64,000 nt of DNA. Origin: DATKFM01 sp046154965. GTDB lineage: Bacteria > Pseudomonadota > Alphaproteobacteria > Dongiales > Dongiaceae. The notes beneath the pieces were generated by a model. That model made no database searches and was not told the origin of the DNA. It worked only from the letters and a program-made list of their open reading frames with translations. Position 1 is the stretch's first letter; each line of letters begins with the position of its first letter. Shown in pieces: positions 43,510 to 52,333 of this stretch. The position numbers and the translations under genes were made by a program. The stretch is from contig JBJXDY010000099.1 in NCBI GenBank assembly GCA_046154965.1, positions 1 to 64,000 of the forward strand, written 5' to 3'.

Positions 43510-45972
43510 ATGCGTCTCCTCGGTCGTATCGCCAGCGCGCTGCTCCTGCTCCTGCTCGTCGGGTCGCTCGCCGTTTATCTGATCCTGCTGCGGATCGGCG
43601 CCGACCTGCCTGATTATCAGCAGCTGGCCGATTACGAGTATCCCGTGGTGACCCGAGTCCTCGCCGGCGACGGCCGGTTGCTGGCGGAGTATGCGATCGA
43701 GAAGCGCGTCTACGTCCCCATCCGGGCGATCCCGCGGCGGGTGATCGACGCCTTCCTGGCGGCCGAGGACAAAACCTTCTACGAGCATCCGGGTATCGAT
43801 CTGCCGGGCATCGCTAACGCGGTCTTTATCAATGTCAGGAACCAGTTCGGCGGCGGCGACCGCCGCCCGGTCGGCGCTTCGACGATTACCCAGCAGGTGG
43901 CCAAGAATTTCCTGCTGACCAACGAGGTCTCCTACGAGCGCAAGATCAAGGAGGCGATCCTCGCCTATCGCATCGAACAGGCCTACAGCAAGGACCGCAT
44001 CCTCGAGCTTTATCTGAATCAGATCTATCTGGGCCAGGGCTCCTATGGCGTGGCCGCGGCGTCGCTCGATTACTTCAACAAGCGGCTGGATGAACTCACG
44101 ATCGGCGAAGCTGCCTATATCGCCGGCCTGCCGAAGGCGCCGGAAAACTACAATATGTTCCGCAAGCCGGCGGAAGCGAAGGGGCGGCGCGACTGGGTGA
44201 TCGGGCGCATGCTGGAGGACGGCCGTATCTCCAGGAATGAAGCTGTTGCCGCCAAGGAAGAGGCGCTGGTGTCGCGCAAGCGCGGCGAGGCCGAGGTGGT
44301 GCGCGCCGACTATTTCGCCGAGGAAGTGCGCCGCGAGCTGATCAAGAATCCGGAGATCGGCGAGAACGGCCTCTACAAAGGCGGCCTCTATGTCCGTTCG
44401 ACTCTGAACCCGAAGTTACAGGAAATCGCCGACCGCGTCCTGCGCGCCGGCCTGGTGCGCTATGATCTGCGCCACGGCTATCGCGGTCCGGTGGCCAAGA
44501 TCGAGCTGGGCGATGACTGGGCCATGAAACTTGCCACCGTCGCGCCGCCGGCCGATCTCTACGATTGGCGCCTCGCCGCCGTCCTGAGCGCCGACGACAA
44601 GGAAGCCAAGATCGGCTTTACCGACAAGTCCGAAGGCACGATGCCGCTAGCCGAGCTGAAATGGGCGCGCTCTGCCGAAGGCGGCAAGGTCGTGGGCAAG
44701 GCGATCGCCAAGGCCTCCGAAGCCGTGCAGCCGGGCGACGTGGTGATCGTCGCGCTCGCCCCCGCGAATGCCGAAGGGGAGGCCTATCCCGAAGGCACCT
44801 ACGCGCTCCGCCAGATTCCGGAAGTCAGCGGCGCTCTCGTGGCCATGGATCCCCATACCGGCCGGGTCCATGCGCTGGTCGGTGGCTGGAGCTATACCCA
44901 GAGCGAGTTCAACCGCGCCACCCAGGCGCTGCGACAGCCCGGTTCATCCTTCAAGCCGATCGTCTATCTGGCGGCGCTCGACAGCGGATTCACGCCGTCG
45001 ACGGTGATCCTGGATGCGCCCATCACCTTGCCCCAGGGCCCTGGCCTGCCGGACTGGTCGCCGGAAAACTATGGCGGCGACTTCCTTGGCCCGACCACCA
45101 TGCGGGTCGGTATCGAGAAATCCCGCAATCTGATGACCGTCCGCGTCGCCCAGGCGATCGGCATGGAGAGAGTGGCGGAATACGCCACGAAACTTGGCGT
45201 GGTCGACCATATGGATCCGGTGCTGTCCATGTCGCTGGGCGCCGGCGAGACCACGCCGCTGCGCATGGCCACCGCCTATTCCATGATCGTCAATGGCGGC
45301 AAGAAGATTACCGCCACCTTCATCGACCGCATCCAGGACCGCCGCGGCCACACGCTGTTCCGCCATGACGGCAGGATCTGCAGCGATTGCGTCAACCAGT
45401 CCTGGGCCGACCAGGCCGCGCCGATGATCCCGGACACCCGGCCGCAAGTGATCGATCCCGGCACCGCCTATCAGATGGTCTCCATCCTCGAAGGCGTGGT
45501 GCTGCGCGGCACGGCGACGATCGTCAAGCAAGTCGGCAAGCCGCTGGCCGGCAAGACCGGCACCACCAACGACAGCAAGGATACCTGGTTCGTCGGTTTC
45601 TCACCCGACCTCAGCGTCGGCGTATATATCGGCTTCGACAACCCGCGCAATCTCGGCGACAAGGAAACCGGCGGCGGTTTGGCAGCGCCGATCTTCCGCG
45701 ATTTCATGCTGGAGGCCCTGGCCGAGCAGCCGGCCACGCCGTTCCGCGTACCCGCGGGCATCCGGCTGGTGCGTGTCGACCTGAAGAGCGGCCAGCGGGC
45801 CAGCGGCACGGGCACGATCTTCGAAGCCTTCAAGCCTGGCACGGAGCCGAACGGCCAGGGTGTCGTCATCGGCGGCTCGGGCGATATGTTCGGCACCGGC
45901 GCCACGGGCGGAACCACCGGCGGCGCCGGTACGGGTACAGCCGCGCCCACGGGGACCGGCGGCTTGTACTGA
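43510..45972 (+). CDS. mrcA: Penicillin-binding protein 1A (bifunctional)
   Basis: An 820-residue inner-membrane glycosyltransferase/transpeptidase. One N-terminal membrane helix (about 7-27). The glycosyltransferase (GT51) domain has the catalytic Glu86 in AAEDKTFYEHPGID, ASTITQQVAKNFLL and ELYLNQIYLGQGSYG. The transpeptidase domain has SxxK at Ser479-Lys482 (QPGSSFKP), SRN (around 535) and KTGTT (682-686). The C-terminus is a Gly/Thr-rich tail (TGATGGTTGGAGTGTAA) of low complexity. The upstream amidase and this gene form a cell-wall pair, 114 bases apart. Confidence 0.95.
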   Translation: MRLLGRIASALLLLLLVGSLAVYLILLRIGADLPDYQQLADYEYPVVTRVLAGDGRLLAEYAIEKRVYVPIRAIPRRVIDAFLAAEDKTFYEHPGIDLPGIANAVFINVRNQFGGGDRRPVGASTITQQVAKNFLLTNEVSYERKIKEAILAYRIEQAYSKDRILELYLNQIYLGQGSYGVAAASLDYFNKRLDELTIGEAAYIAGLPKAPENYNMFRKPAEAKGRRDWVIGRMLEDGRISRNEAVAAKEEALVSRKRGEAEVVRADYFAEEVRRELIKNPEIGENGLYKGGLYVRSTLNPKLQEIADRVLRAGLVRYDLRHGYRGPVAKIELGDDWAMKLATVAPPADLYDWRLAAVLSADDKEAKIGFTDKSEGTMPLAELKWARSAEGGKVVGKAIAKASEAVQPGDVVIVALAPANAEGEAYPEGTYALRQIPEVSGALVAMDPHTGRVHALVGGWSYTQSEFNRATQALRQPGSSFKPIVYLAALDSGFTPSTVILDAPITLPQGPGLPDWSPENYGGDFLGPTTMRVGIEKSRNLMTVRVAQAIGMERVAEYATKLGVVDHMDPVLSMSLGAGETTPLRMATAYSMIVNGGKKITATFIDRIQDRRGHTLFRHDGRICSDCVNQSWADQAAPMIPDTRPQVIDPGTAYQMVSILEGVVLRGTATIVKQVGKPLAGKTGTTNDSKDTWFVGFSPDLSVGVYIGFDNPRNLGDKETGGGLAAPIFRDFMLEALAEQPATPFRVPAGIRLVRVDLKSGQRASGTGTIFEAFKPGTEPNGQGVVIGGSGDMFGTGATGGTTGGAGTGTAAPTGTGGLY

Positions 45973-46036
45973 CGCCCGGTTAAATCTACTTAAGCGTCTT
46001 GTCTTTTTTTGACCTCCGCTGTGGGGAACTCAGTTC

Positions 46037-47147
46037 ATGCGTGCCGAAACACAAACCGTTGTCGATCAGATCCGTTCGTCGCTCTCGCTCCTGCGGAGGC
46101 ATCTTTGACTGGGATAGCGCCGTCAAGCGCCTGGCGGAGCTGAACGCCCGCGCCGAGGATCCCGATCTCTGGAACAAGCGGGCGGACGCGCAGAAAGTGA
46201 TGCGCGAACGCACCCATCTCGAAAACGCGATGAAGGCCTATCAGGGTCTGGAGCGCGAGCTCGATGATTCGCTGACGCTGATCGAGCTGGGCGAGGCCGA
46301 GGGCGATCAGGCGGTCGTCGGCGAGGCTGAGAGCGCGCTCAAAATCCTCCAGGCCCGCGCGGCCAAGCGGGAGCTGGAGAGTCTGCTGTCGGGCGAGGCC
46401 GATCACAGCGACTGCTACGTCGAAGTCAACGCCGGAGCCGGCGGCACCGAAGCGCAGGATTGGGCGGGCATGTTGGCGCGCATGTACACGCGCTGGGCCG
46501 AGCAGCATGACTACAAGGTGGAGCTGATCGAAGAGAGCGCCGGCGAAGCGGCCGGGATCAAATCGCAGACCATCCGCGTCACCGGCGAGAATGCTTATGG
46601 CTGGTTGAAAACGGAGAGCGGCGTCCACCGGCTGGTGCGTATTTCCCCGTTCGACAGCCAGGCGCGGCGTCATACCAGCTTTGCGTCGGTCTGGGTCTAT
46701 CCGGTGGTGGATGAGAACATCGATATCGAGATCAAGGAGTCCGATCTCAGCATCGACACCATGCGCGCCGGCGGCGCCGGCGGCCAGAATGTCAACAAGG
46801 TGGAAAGCGCCATTCGCATCACCCACGTGCCGACGGGCATCGTGGTGAAGTCGCAGCAGGACCGCTCCCAGCACCGCAACCGCGCCATCGCCATGGCCAT
46901 GCTGAAAGCGCGGCTCTATGAGATGGAACTGCAGAAGCGCGAAGCCGCCTCGGCCGCCACCGAAGCGACCAAGAGCGATATCGGCTGGGGCCACCAAATC
47001 CGCTCCTATGTGATGCAGCCCTACCAGATGGTGAAGGACCTGCGCACGAGCGTGGAGACCAGCAATATCCAGGGTGTGCTCGGCGGCGATCTCGATGAGT
47101 TCCTGTCGGCCTCCCTGGCGTCGCGGGTGGGCAACAAGCGGACCTAG
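46037..47147 (+). CDS. prfB: Peptide chain release factor 2 with programmed +1 frameshift
   Basis: Release factor 2 recognises UGA and UAA stop codons. The gene needs a +1 frameshift: ATG at 46037 opens a frame of 23 codons (MRAETQTVVDQIRSS...) ending at CTT TGA (46103-46108). The ribosome slips at CTT so that TTT/GAC is read (46107 onward, DWDSAVKRL). The slip site CTTTGAC is preceded by GGAGG three bases upstream (46095-46099), the classic stimulating Shine-Dalgarno. The product is about 369 residues with the SPF anticodon-like tripeptide (ISPFDSQARRHTSF) and the GGQ motif (GGAGGQNVNKVES). The site allows autoregulation by RF2 level. Confidence 0.96.
46095..46109 (+). promoter_or_regulatory. 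Programmed +1 frameshift site of prfB
   Basis: GGAGG (46095-46099), CAT (46100-46102), CTT (46103-46105), TGA (46106-46108), C. This matches the known prfB recoding signal: an internal Shine-Dalgarno three bases before the slippery CUU and an in-frame UGA followed by C. Confidence 0.95.
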
Positions 47148-47220
47148 CCCCGGTCTTGTAATCCACCGGTGCGCTGCCCATTTCCCCGGGCAACGCTGCT
47201 GCAAGTTGTGATCAAAGACG

Positions 47221-47472
47221 ATGCGCCCCGAGCTAAAGCGAGAATTGGAACGGCAGATCCGGCGCGAACGCCTTCGCCGCGGCATGGCGGTTGCGGCGCC
47301 GTTGGGGGTTGCGGCGGCCGCGCTCGGCGGTTTCTCGCTATTGCGCGTCTATCATGGCGGCGTCTGGGTAGCGATGCCCCTGGCGCTGGCGGCGATCGTC
47401 GCCAAGCCGTTGATCCTCTTTCTTCACTCCCGCCGGAAGCGGCGGCAGCGCGAGGATAGCGCGCCCGACTAG
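47221..47472 (+). CDS. Small membrane protein of unknown function
   Basis: An 83-residue protein with an Arg-rich cytoplasmic start (RPELKRELERQIRRERLRRG) followed by two probable membrane segments (about 22-42 and 48-67) and an Arg/Lys-rich tail (HSRRKRRQREDSAPD). Its stop overlaps the end of the convergent kinase gene by four bases. Codon use and GC match the region. No named family recognised. Confidence 0.6.
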   Translation: MRPELKRELERQIRRERLRRGMAVAAPLGVAAAALGGFSLLRVYHGGVWVAMPLALAAIVAKPLILFLHSRRKRRQREDSAPD

Positions 47473-48887
47473 CTTCCGGTGCGCGGAAGTGTCACGGTCG
47501 CCCGCAATCCCTGACCGTTCCGGTTCGACAGCAAGACATCGCCGCCATGGGCGCGGAACACGGCCCGGGCCACCGCCAGTCCGAGCCCGGTGCCGCCGGT
47601 ATCGCGGCTGCGCGATGAATCCAGCCGGTAGAAGGGTCTGAAAACCCGATCGAGTTGCTCCTCCGGTATGCCCGGCCCGTTGTCGTCGATCGTGACGATG
47701 ATGTTGCGATCGTCGCTGCCTAAGGCGATACGCGCCTCACCGCCGTAACGCACCGCATTGTCGATCAGATTGGTGAATCCGCGCCGCAAGGCCACCGGCT
47801 GGGCATCGAACGGGACCGGTGCCGGCGGCGGTTCCGTGGACAGCTTGGCCTGCGGAATATCGGCGCAGACGGCCTGCAGCAATTCGACGAGATCGACACG
47901 CTGCCGGGGCTCCGGATTGGCGTCCTCGCGGGCGAAGCTCAATGTCGAGGCGATCATCGTCTCCATTTCCGCCAGATCGGCCAGCATCTTCTGCTGCTGC
48001 TCGGATTTGCCGATCAGTTCCGCCCGTAGCCGCATCCGCGTGATCGGCGTCCGCAAATCGTGGGAGATGGCGGCGATCATCCGCGTGCGATCTTCCACGA
48101 AGCGGCGAATCCGGTCCTGCATGTCGTTGAAGGCGCGGATCGCCTGGATGACATCCGATGATCCGGCTTCCGGCAGGGGTGGCGCATTGACGTTGCGCCC
48201 CAGTCGCTCCGCCGCTTGGGTCAAGGTGTTAAGCGGCGCCGTCAGCCGGCGAATGCCGATGATGGATAGGGCGAGCACGACGATCAGCGTGCCGATGATC
48301 AGCGCGGTCGTGGCTGTCGACCAGGCCGGCACTGTTTGCACGTCGGGCGCCGCGATATTGACCCAGGTCCGGTCCGAGAGCTGCAATGAAATCACATAGA
48401 CGCTCTCGCCTGGATTCTGATCCAGCACATCTCGCATGCGGCCGCGGACATCATTGACCCGTTCGCTGAAGAGTGCGCCAAACGGATTCTCGGTTCCCGC
48501 GAACGACCAGGGCGCAGGGAAGTAATCCGCTTCGATGCCGAGCAATCGCAGGCCTTCATGCCGCTGATCGATCACCTCGGCGATCAATTGCGCCCGATCG
48601 TTTCGCGGTTTTTTCATGTTGACCGCATTGCCCGGCTCCCAGGCGACGATCAGCCCCGACTTGCTGACGCCGACGGCGATCGCCGGGCGCTCCTCCAGCC
48701 GCAGCAGATCGATGGCACGAGTTACCGCGACGACGCGTTCGGCGATGCGCACATTCTCCAGCAATAGCTGCGCCTCGCGCCGGCTGTCATAGTGGATGGC
48801 GACGGTGACCACCTGCGACACGCCCAGCCCGAGGACGATCAGCAGGATCAGCCAGCCGGCCATGCTGGTGGGCAGCAACCGCCTCAT
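47469..48887 (-). CDS. Sensor histidine kinase, EnvZ/CpxA-like
   Basis: A 472-residue inner-membrane kinase. TM1 (about 12-32) and TM2 (about 188-210) flank a periplasmic domain of about 150 residues (GIEADYFPAPWSFAGTENPFG within). HAMP (GIRRLTAPLNTLTQAAERLG) and the H-box MIAAISHDLRTPITRMRLRAEL (His276) are followed by the ATPase domain: NLIDNAVRYGG, DDNGPGIP, FYRLDSSRSRDTGGTGLGL. The start overlaps the regulator stop by ATGA (48884-48887). The pair resembles EnvZ/OmpR and CpxA/CpxR; neighbouring genes suggest envelope stress. Confidence 0.93.
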   Translation of the reverse strand: MRRLLPTSMAGWLILLIVLGLGVSQVVTVAIHYDSRREAQLLLENVRIAERVVAVTRAIDLLRLEERPAIAVGVSKSGLIVAWEPGNAVNMKKPRNDRAQLIAEVIDQRHEGLRLLGIEADYFPAPWSFAGTENPFGALFSERVNDVRGRMRDVLDQNPGESVYVISLQLSDRTWVNIAAPDVQTVPAWSTATTALIIGTLIVVLALSIIGIRRLTAPLNTLTQAAERLGRNVNAPPLPEAGSSDVIQAIRAFNDMQDRIRRFVEDRTRMIAAISHDLRTPITRMRLRAELIGKSEQQQKMLADLAEMETMIASTLSFAREDANPEPRQRVDLVELLQAVCADIPQAKLSTEPPPAPVPFDAQPVALRRGFTNLIDNAVRYGGEARIALGSDDRNIIVTIDDNGPGIPEEQLDRVFRPFYRLDSSRSRDTGGTGLGLAVARAVFRAHGGDVLLSNRNGQGLRATVTLPRTGS

Positions 48888-49606
48888 GATTTCTGTACGG
48901 CCGGCGTGAACTGATAGCCGCCGCCGCGCACGGTGGCGATGATCTGCGGCGCCTTCGGATCGGCCTCGATCTTGCGCCGCAGGCGCATGACCTGCACATC
49001 GATGCTGCGATCGAACGGTATGGCGGCGCGGCCGCGGGCGAGATCCAGGAGCTGGTCCCGATTCAGCACGCGCTGCGGATGGCGCAGGAAAGCGAGAAGC
49101 AGGTCGTACTCGCCGGTTGAAAGTTCGACCGGCTTGCCGCCAGGCGCGGTCAGCCGCCGTTGTGCCGTGTCCAGCGTCCAGCCGGCAAACTGCAGGTTCT
49201 CGTTCTTCTCTTCCTTCGCGGCGACGGCAGGCCCGGCGCGCCGCAGCACGGCTTTGATCCGGGCGAGCAGCTCGCGCGGGTTGAAGGGCTTCGGCATATA
49301 GTCGTCGGCGCCAATCTCCAGTCCGACGATGCGGTCCGTCTCCTCGCCCATCGCCGTCAGCATGATCAGCGGCAGCGCGGAATTGGCGCGCAGGTCGCGG
49401 CACAGGCTGAGCCCATCCTCGCCGGGCATCATGATGTCGAGGATTCCCAGATCGATGCGGGCATCCGCCAGGATGCGCCGGGCTTCGCGGGCATCCTTGG
49501 CGGTGCTGACGCGGTAGCCATGCTTGGCAAGAAATCGGGACAGCAGATCCCGAATCTCCCGGTCATCATCGACAATCAGCAGGTGGGGTGCAGTTTCCAT
49601 CGTCAT
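48884..49606 (-). CDS. OmpR-family response regulator
   Basis: A 240-residue transcription factor. Receiver domain (about 8-120): acidic D13-D15, phosphoacceptor D57 (LGILDIMMPGEDG), K107 (MPKPFNPRELLARI) region. The winged-helix DNA-binding domain (about 140-235) shows RRLTAPGGKPVELSTGEYDLL, LLLAFLRHPQRVLNRDQLLDL, DRSIDVQVMRLRRKIE and VRGGGYQF. It is translationally coupled to the kinase. A GTAAC direct repeat with 5-base spacing lies upstream (49662-49676), a plausible self-regulated site. Confidence 0.94.
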   Translation of the reverse strand: MTMETAPHLLIVDDDREIRDLLSRFLAKHGYRVSTAKDAREARRILADARIDLGILDIMMPGEDGLSLCRDLRANSALPLIMLTAMGEETDRIVGLEIGADDYMPKPFNPRELLARIKAVLRRAGPAVAAKEEKNENLQFAGWTLDTAQRRLTAPGGKPVELSTGEYDLLLAFLRHPQRVLNRDQLLDLARGRAAIPFDRSIDVQVMRLRRKIEADPKAPQIIATVRGGGYQFTPAVQKS

Positions 49607-49659
49607 CTGGCGTCCGCGTAACCGATAGCAGAACTAGCGCCGGGGCTGTCGCGGAAATC

Positions 49660-49737
49660 CTGTAACGGACTGTAACAGGCGCCGCCGCTGAAGCCATCTG
49701 TAACAACAATGCCGTAGCGCGAAATTGGCCGGTAACA
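49660..49737 (+). promoter_or_regulatory. GTAAC direct repeats, probable binding sites of the OmpR-family regulator
   Basis: GTAAC-N5-GTAAC at 49662-49666 and 49672-49676 has the 10-bp period typical of OmpR-family dimers and the layout of the CpxR box (GTAAA-N5-GTAAA). More copies occur at 49700-49704, 49732-49736 and 49820-49824. They lie between the regulator gene and the small periplasmic protein gene, so they may act on both. Confidence 0.5.
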
Positions 49738-49849
49738 GCACATGCTTAGATCAGATGGCGCGGACGGCCGACGAGACAAGCGCCACCCCCGATCCGCACC
49801 GGCTGCCCTCCGGCGCCAGGTAACAGGAGATGAAACGAGGAGAGAGACC

Positions 49850-50122
49850 ATGAACGCAACCAAACTGCTGGGCATCGCTTTGGCGGCTGCCCTTGTGTCG
49901 CCCGGCGCAATGGCGGCGACGATGACCCCCGCGCAGCAGTGCGCCGCGCTGCAGAAGCAGTTTGATCAGGAGATCGTCAAGCACGGCACAGCAGCCAAGG
50001 CCAGCGAGGCGAAGACGCTGCGGACCGAAGCCGGGAAGCTCTGCGCTTCCGGCAAGGAGGCCGATGGCGTCAAGAAGCTCGAACAGGCGCTCAACGACAT
50101 CGGCGTGAAGCCGCAGTCGTAA
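49850..50122 (+). CDS. Small periplasmic protein of unknown function
   Basis: A 90-residue exported protein with a signal peptide (1 to about 22, GAMA-ATMT). The mature part is helical with two cysteines (QQCAALQKQFDQEIVKHG and AGKLCASGKEADG). GAGGAGAG precedes ATG. It sits between the two-component pair and degP, downstream of GTAAC repeats. Position and size recall periplasmic stress proteins such as CpxP/Spy, but no sequence link to those is visible. Confidence 0.75.
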   Translation: MNATKLLGIALAAALVSPGAMAATMTPAQQCAALQKQFDQEIVKHGTAAKASEAKTLRTEAGKLCASGKEADGVKKLEQALNDIGVKPQS

Positions 50123-50136
50123 CCGGGCCGTTCAGG

Positions 50137-50184
50137 AAGGCCGGAGCGGTCAACCCCCGACCCCCCGCCCGCCGCTCCGGCCTT
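50137..50184 (+). terminator. Long inverted repeat between the small periplasmic gene and degP
   Basis: AAGGCCGGAGCGG (50137-50149) and CCGCTCCGGCCTT (50172-50184) form a perfect 13-bp stem around a cytosine-rich 22-base loop. There is no T-tract, so it may be a terminator, attenuator or mRNA-stability element 31 bases before the degP start. Confidence 0.45.
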
Positions 50185-50214
50185 ACCATCTGACATCATG
50201 ACCTGGAGATGAGA

Positions 50215-51765
50215 ATGAACCTTACCCCGACCAATGCTCCTATACGCGCCGCCGCCGCTCCGATGCGGGGCCTGCATGTAGCACCGAACGACCTGGTGCA
50301 ATCGGCCCGCCGCTCCGGCCGAATCTTGCCGGCCTTCGTTGCCGCGGTGGCGGGTGCGGGATTCCTGTTCACCTTTTCCGCCGCCCACGCCGAGCTGGCG
50401 CCCTCGACCTTCGCCGATCTCGCGCAGAAGGTGACGCCGTCTGTGGTGACGGTCTCTTCTTCGCACAAGGTGGAGCGGCAGGCGGAAATTCCCGACATGC
50501 CGTTTCAGTTCCCCCCGGGATCGCCGTTCGAGGATTTCTTCAAGCATTTCCGCGAGCAGCAGGGGCAGGGCGGCACCCGGCATTTGCGCGCTCTGGGCTC
50601 CGGCTTCATCATTGATGCAACCGGCTATGTCGTGACCAACAACCATGTCGTCGACCAGGCCACCGACATCGGGGTGACACTGTCGACCGGCAAGGAATAT
50701 CCGGCGAAGCTGATCGGCACCGACGCGAAGACCGACCTGGCGCTGCTGAAGATCAGCGCGCCGCAGCCGCTGCCGGCGCTCAATTTCGGCGACTCCGACA
50801 AGCTGCGCATCGGCGATTGGGTGATGTCCGTGGGCAATCCCTTCGGCCTCGGCGGCACGGTGACGACGGGCGTGCTGTCGGCGCGCGGCCGCGACATTCA
50901 TGCCGGACCGTTCGATGACTTCCTGCAGATCGATGCCGCGATCAACCAAGGCAACTCCGGCGGGCCGACCTTCAACCTCGCCGGCGAGGTGGTGGGCATC
51001 AACACCGCCATCTTCTCGCCGAACGGCGGCAGCGTGGGCATCGGCTTTGCCATCCCGGCCAACCTCGCCAAGCCGGTGATCGCCCAGCTGCGTGAGCACG
51101 GTTCGGTTTCCCGGGGCTGGCTCGGCGTCGGCATCCAGCAGGTCACGCCGGAGATCGCCTCCGCCGTCGGCCTTGCCGATCCCAGCGGCGCTTTGGTCAT
51201 GAAAGTCGAGCCCGAGAGCCCGGCGGCGAAAGCCGGCCTCCGCAAGGGCGACGTGATCATCGGCTTCAACGGCCAGAAGGTCGATGCGCTCCATGATCTG
51301 ACCCGCCTGGTCGCCGACACCCGCGCCGGCACCAAGGTCGACATGCAGATCTGGCGCGACAAGAAGAACGAGACGCTGACCGTCGCGATTGCCAAGCTGA
51401 AGGCCGAGCGCATCGCCAGCGCCGACGATCAGCCCGCAGTCGAAGACGGCGCCGATGGCCGCGCGGTCAAGGAGCTTGGCGCAAAGCTGGTGTCGCTGAC
51501 GCCGGATCTGCGCCAGCAGCTCGACATCCCCGACGAGGTCACCGGCGTCATGATCACCGGTGTCGACAGCGACGGGGCGGCGGCCGAGCAGGGCCTGACC
51601 TCCGGCGACATCATTGTACAGGTGGGCCAGAAGCCGGTGGCGACGCCGGCCGACGTGGCGGCGATCGTCGATGCGGCGGTCCAGGCCAAGCAGGAGGCCG
51701 TGCTGCTGCTGGTCAACCACCGGGGCGACGAACTCTTCGTCGCGGTCAAGGTCAGCCAGACTTAA
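50215..51765 (+). CDS. DegP/HtrA-type periplasmic serine protease
   Basis: A 516-residue Do-family protease and chaperone. After a long N-terminus (signal-anchor about 35-60, ending SAAHAELA) the trypsin-like domain has His144 (NNHVV), Asp174 (KTDLALLK) and Ser248 (GNSGGP). Two PDZ domains follow (about 300-385, VEPESPAAKAGLRKGDVIIGF; about 410-510, DSDGAAAEQGLTSGDIIVQVG). It degrades or refolds misfolded envelope proteins. ATG at 50215 is preferred over 50209 because GGAG is six bases ahead. A regulator-like GTAAC array and the two-component genes upstream support stress control. Confidence 0.93.
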   Translation: MNLTPTNAPIRAAAAPMRGLHVAPNDLVQSARRSGRILPAFVAAVAGAGFLFTFSAAHAELAPSTFADLAQKVTPSVVTVSSSHKVERQAEIPDMPFQFPPGSPFEDFFKHFREQQGQGGTRHLRALGSGFIIDATGYVVTNNHVVDQATDIGVTLSTGKEYPAKLIGTDAKTDLALLKISAPQPLPALNFGDSDKLRIGDWVMSVGNPFGLGGTVTTGVLSARGRDIHAGPFDDFLQIDAAINQGNSGGPTFNLAGEVVGINTAIFSPNGGSVGIGFAIPANLAKPVIAQLREHGSVSRGWLGVGIQQVTPEIASAVGLADPSGALVMKVEPESPAAKAGLRKGDVIIGFNGQKVDALHDLTRLVADTRAGTKVDMQIWRDKKNETLTVAIAKLKAERIASADDQPAVEDGADGRAVKELGAKLVSLTPDLRQQLDIPDEVTGVMITGVDSDGAAAEQGLTSGDIIVQVGQKPVATPADVAAIVDAAVQAKQEAVLLLVNHRGDELFVAVKVSQT

Positions 51766-51796
51766 CCCCTGAACCCCGAAGCATGGCTGATCCGTC

Positions 51797-51832
51797 GGGC
51801 CGGCATGGCGACATGCCGGCCCGATGCTTTTT
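51797..51832 (+). terminator. Rho-independent terminator of degP
   Basis: A perfect 11-bp stem GGGCCGGCATG (51797-51807) / CATGCCGGCCC (51812-51822) with a GCGA tetraloop, followed by GATGC and five Ts (51828-51832). It lies just after the degP stop and before the convergent peroxiredoxin stop. Confidence 0.85.
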
Positions 51833-51845
51833 GGAACGGCCGGCG

Positions 51846-52319
51846 CTACAGCGCCTTTGCCGCCTTCAGCACTTCCTCCACATGGCCGGGCACCTTGACC
51901 TTGCGCCAGATGCCCTGGATCACGCCGTTGCCGTCGATCAGGAAGGTGGCGCGCTCCATGCCCATGTACTTGCGGCCGTACATGCTCTTCTCCACCCAGG
52001 TGCCGTAGGCTTCCGAGGTCTTGCCGTCGGCGTCGCTGCCCAGGGCGAAAGGCAGCTCGTACTTCTTCTTGAATTTGTCATGGCTGGCGACGCTGTCGCG
52101 CGACACGCCGATGACAGCCGCCTTCACCGTTTTGAAATCCGGCAGTGTGTCGCGGAAGCCGCAGGCCTCCTTGGTGCAGCCGGAGGTATCGTCCTTGGGG
52201 TAGAAATAGAGCACGACATTCTTGCCCTTGAGATCCGCCAGTGAGACTGAGCCATTGCCGTCGGTCGGCATTTTGAAGTTCGGGGCCTTGTCGCCGACTT
52301 TCAGTTCCTTGCTTGCCAT
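51846..52319 (-). CDS. bcp: Thioredoxin-dependent thiol peroxidase (Bcp/PrxQ)
   Basis: A 157-residue cytosolic atypical 2-Cys peroxiredoxin that reduces hydrogen peroxide and organic hydroperoxides with thioredoxin. Peroxidatic Cys48 and resolving Cys53 are in DDTSGCTKEACGFRD, the five-residue spacing of PrxQ-type enzymes. VVLYFYPKD and the conserved Arg in GMERATFLID are present. It begins 14 bases after the glnE stop in transcription order and may be co-transcribed with it. Confidence 0.94.
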   Translation of the reverse strand: MASKELKVGDKAPNFKMPTDGNGSVSLADLKGKNVVLYFYPKDDTSGCTKEACGFRDTLPDFKTVKAAVIGVSRDSVASHDKFKKKYELPFALGSDADGKTSEAYGTWVEKSMYGRKYMGMERATFLIDGNGVIQGIWRKVKVPGHVEEVLKAAKAL

Positions 52320-52333
52320 GATCGGTCCTGTTC

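Noticed and set aside
46037..47147. A broken prfB gene
   Set aside because: The in-frame TGA is the programmed recoding site with the full signal, not a damaging mutation.
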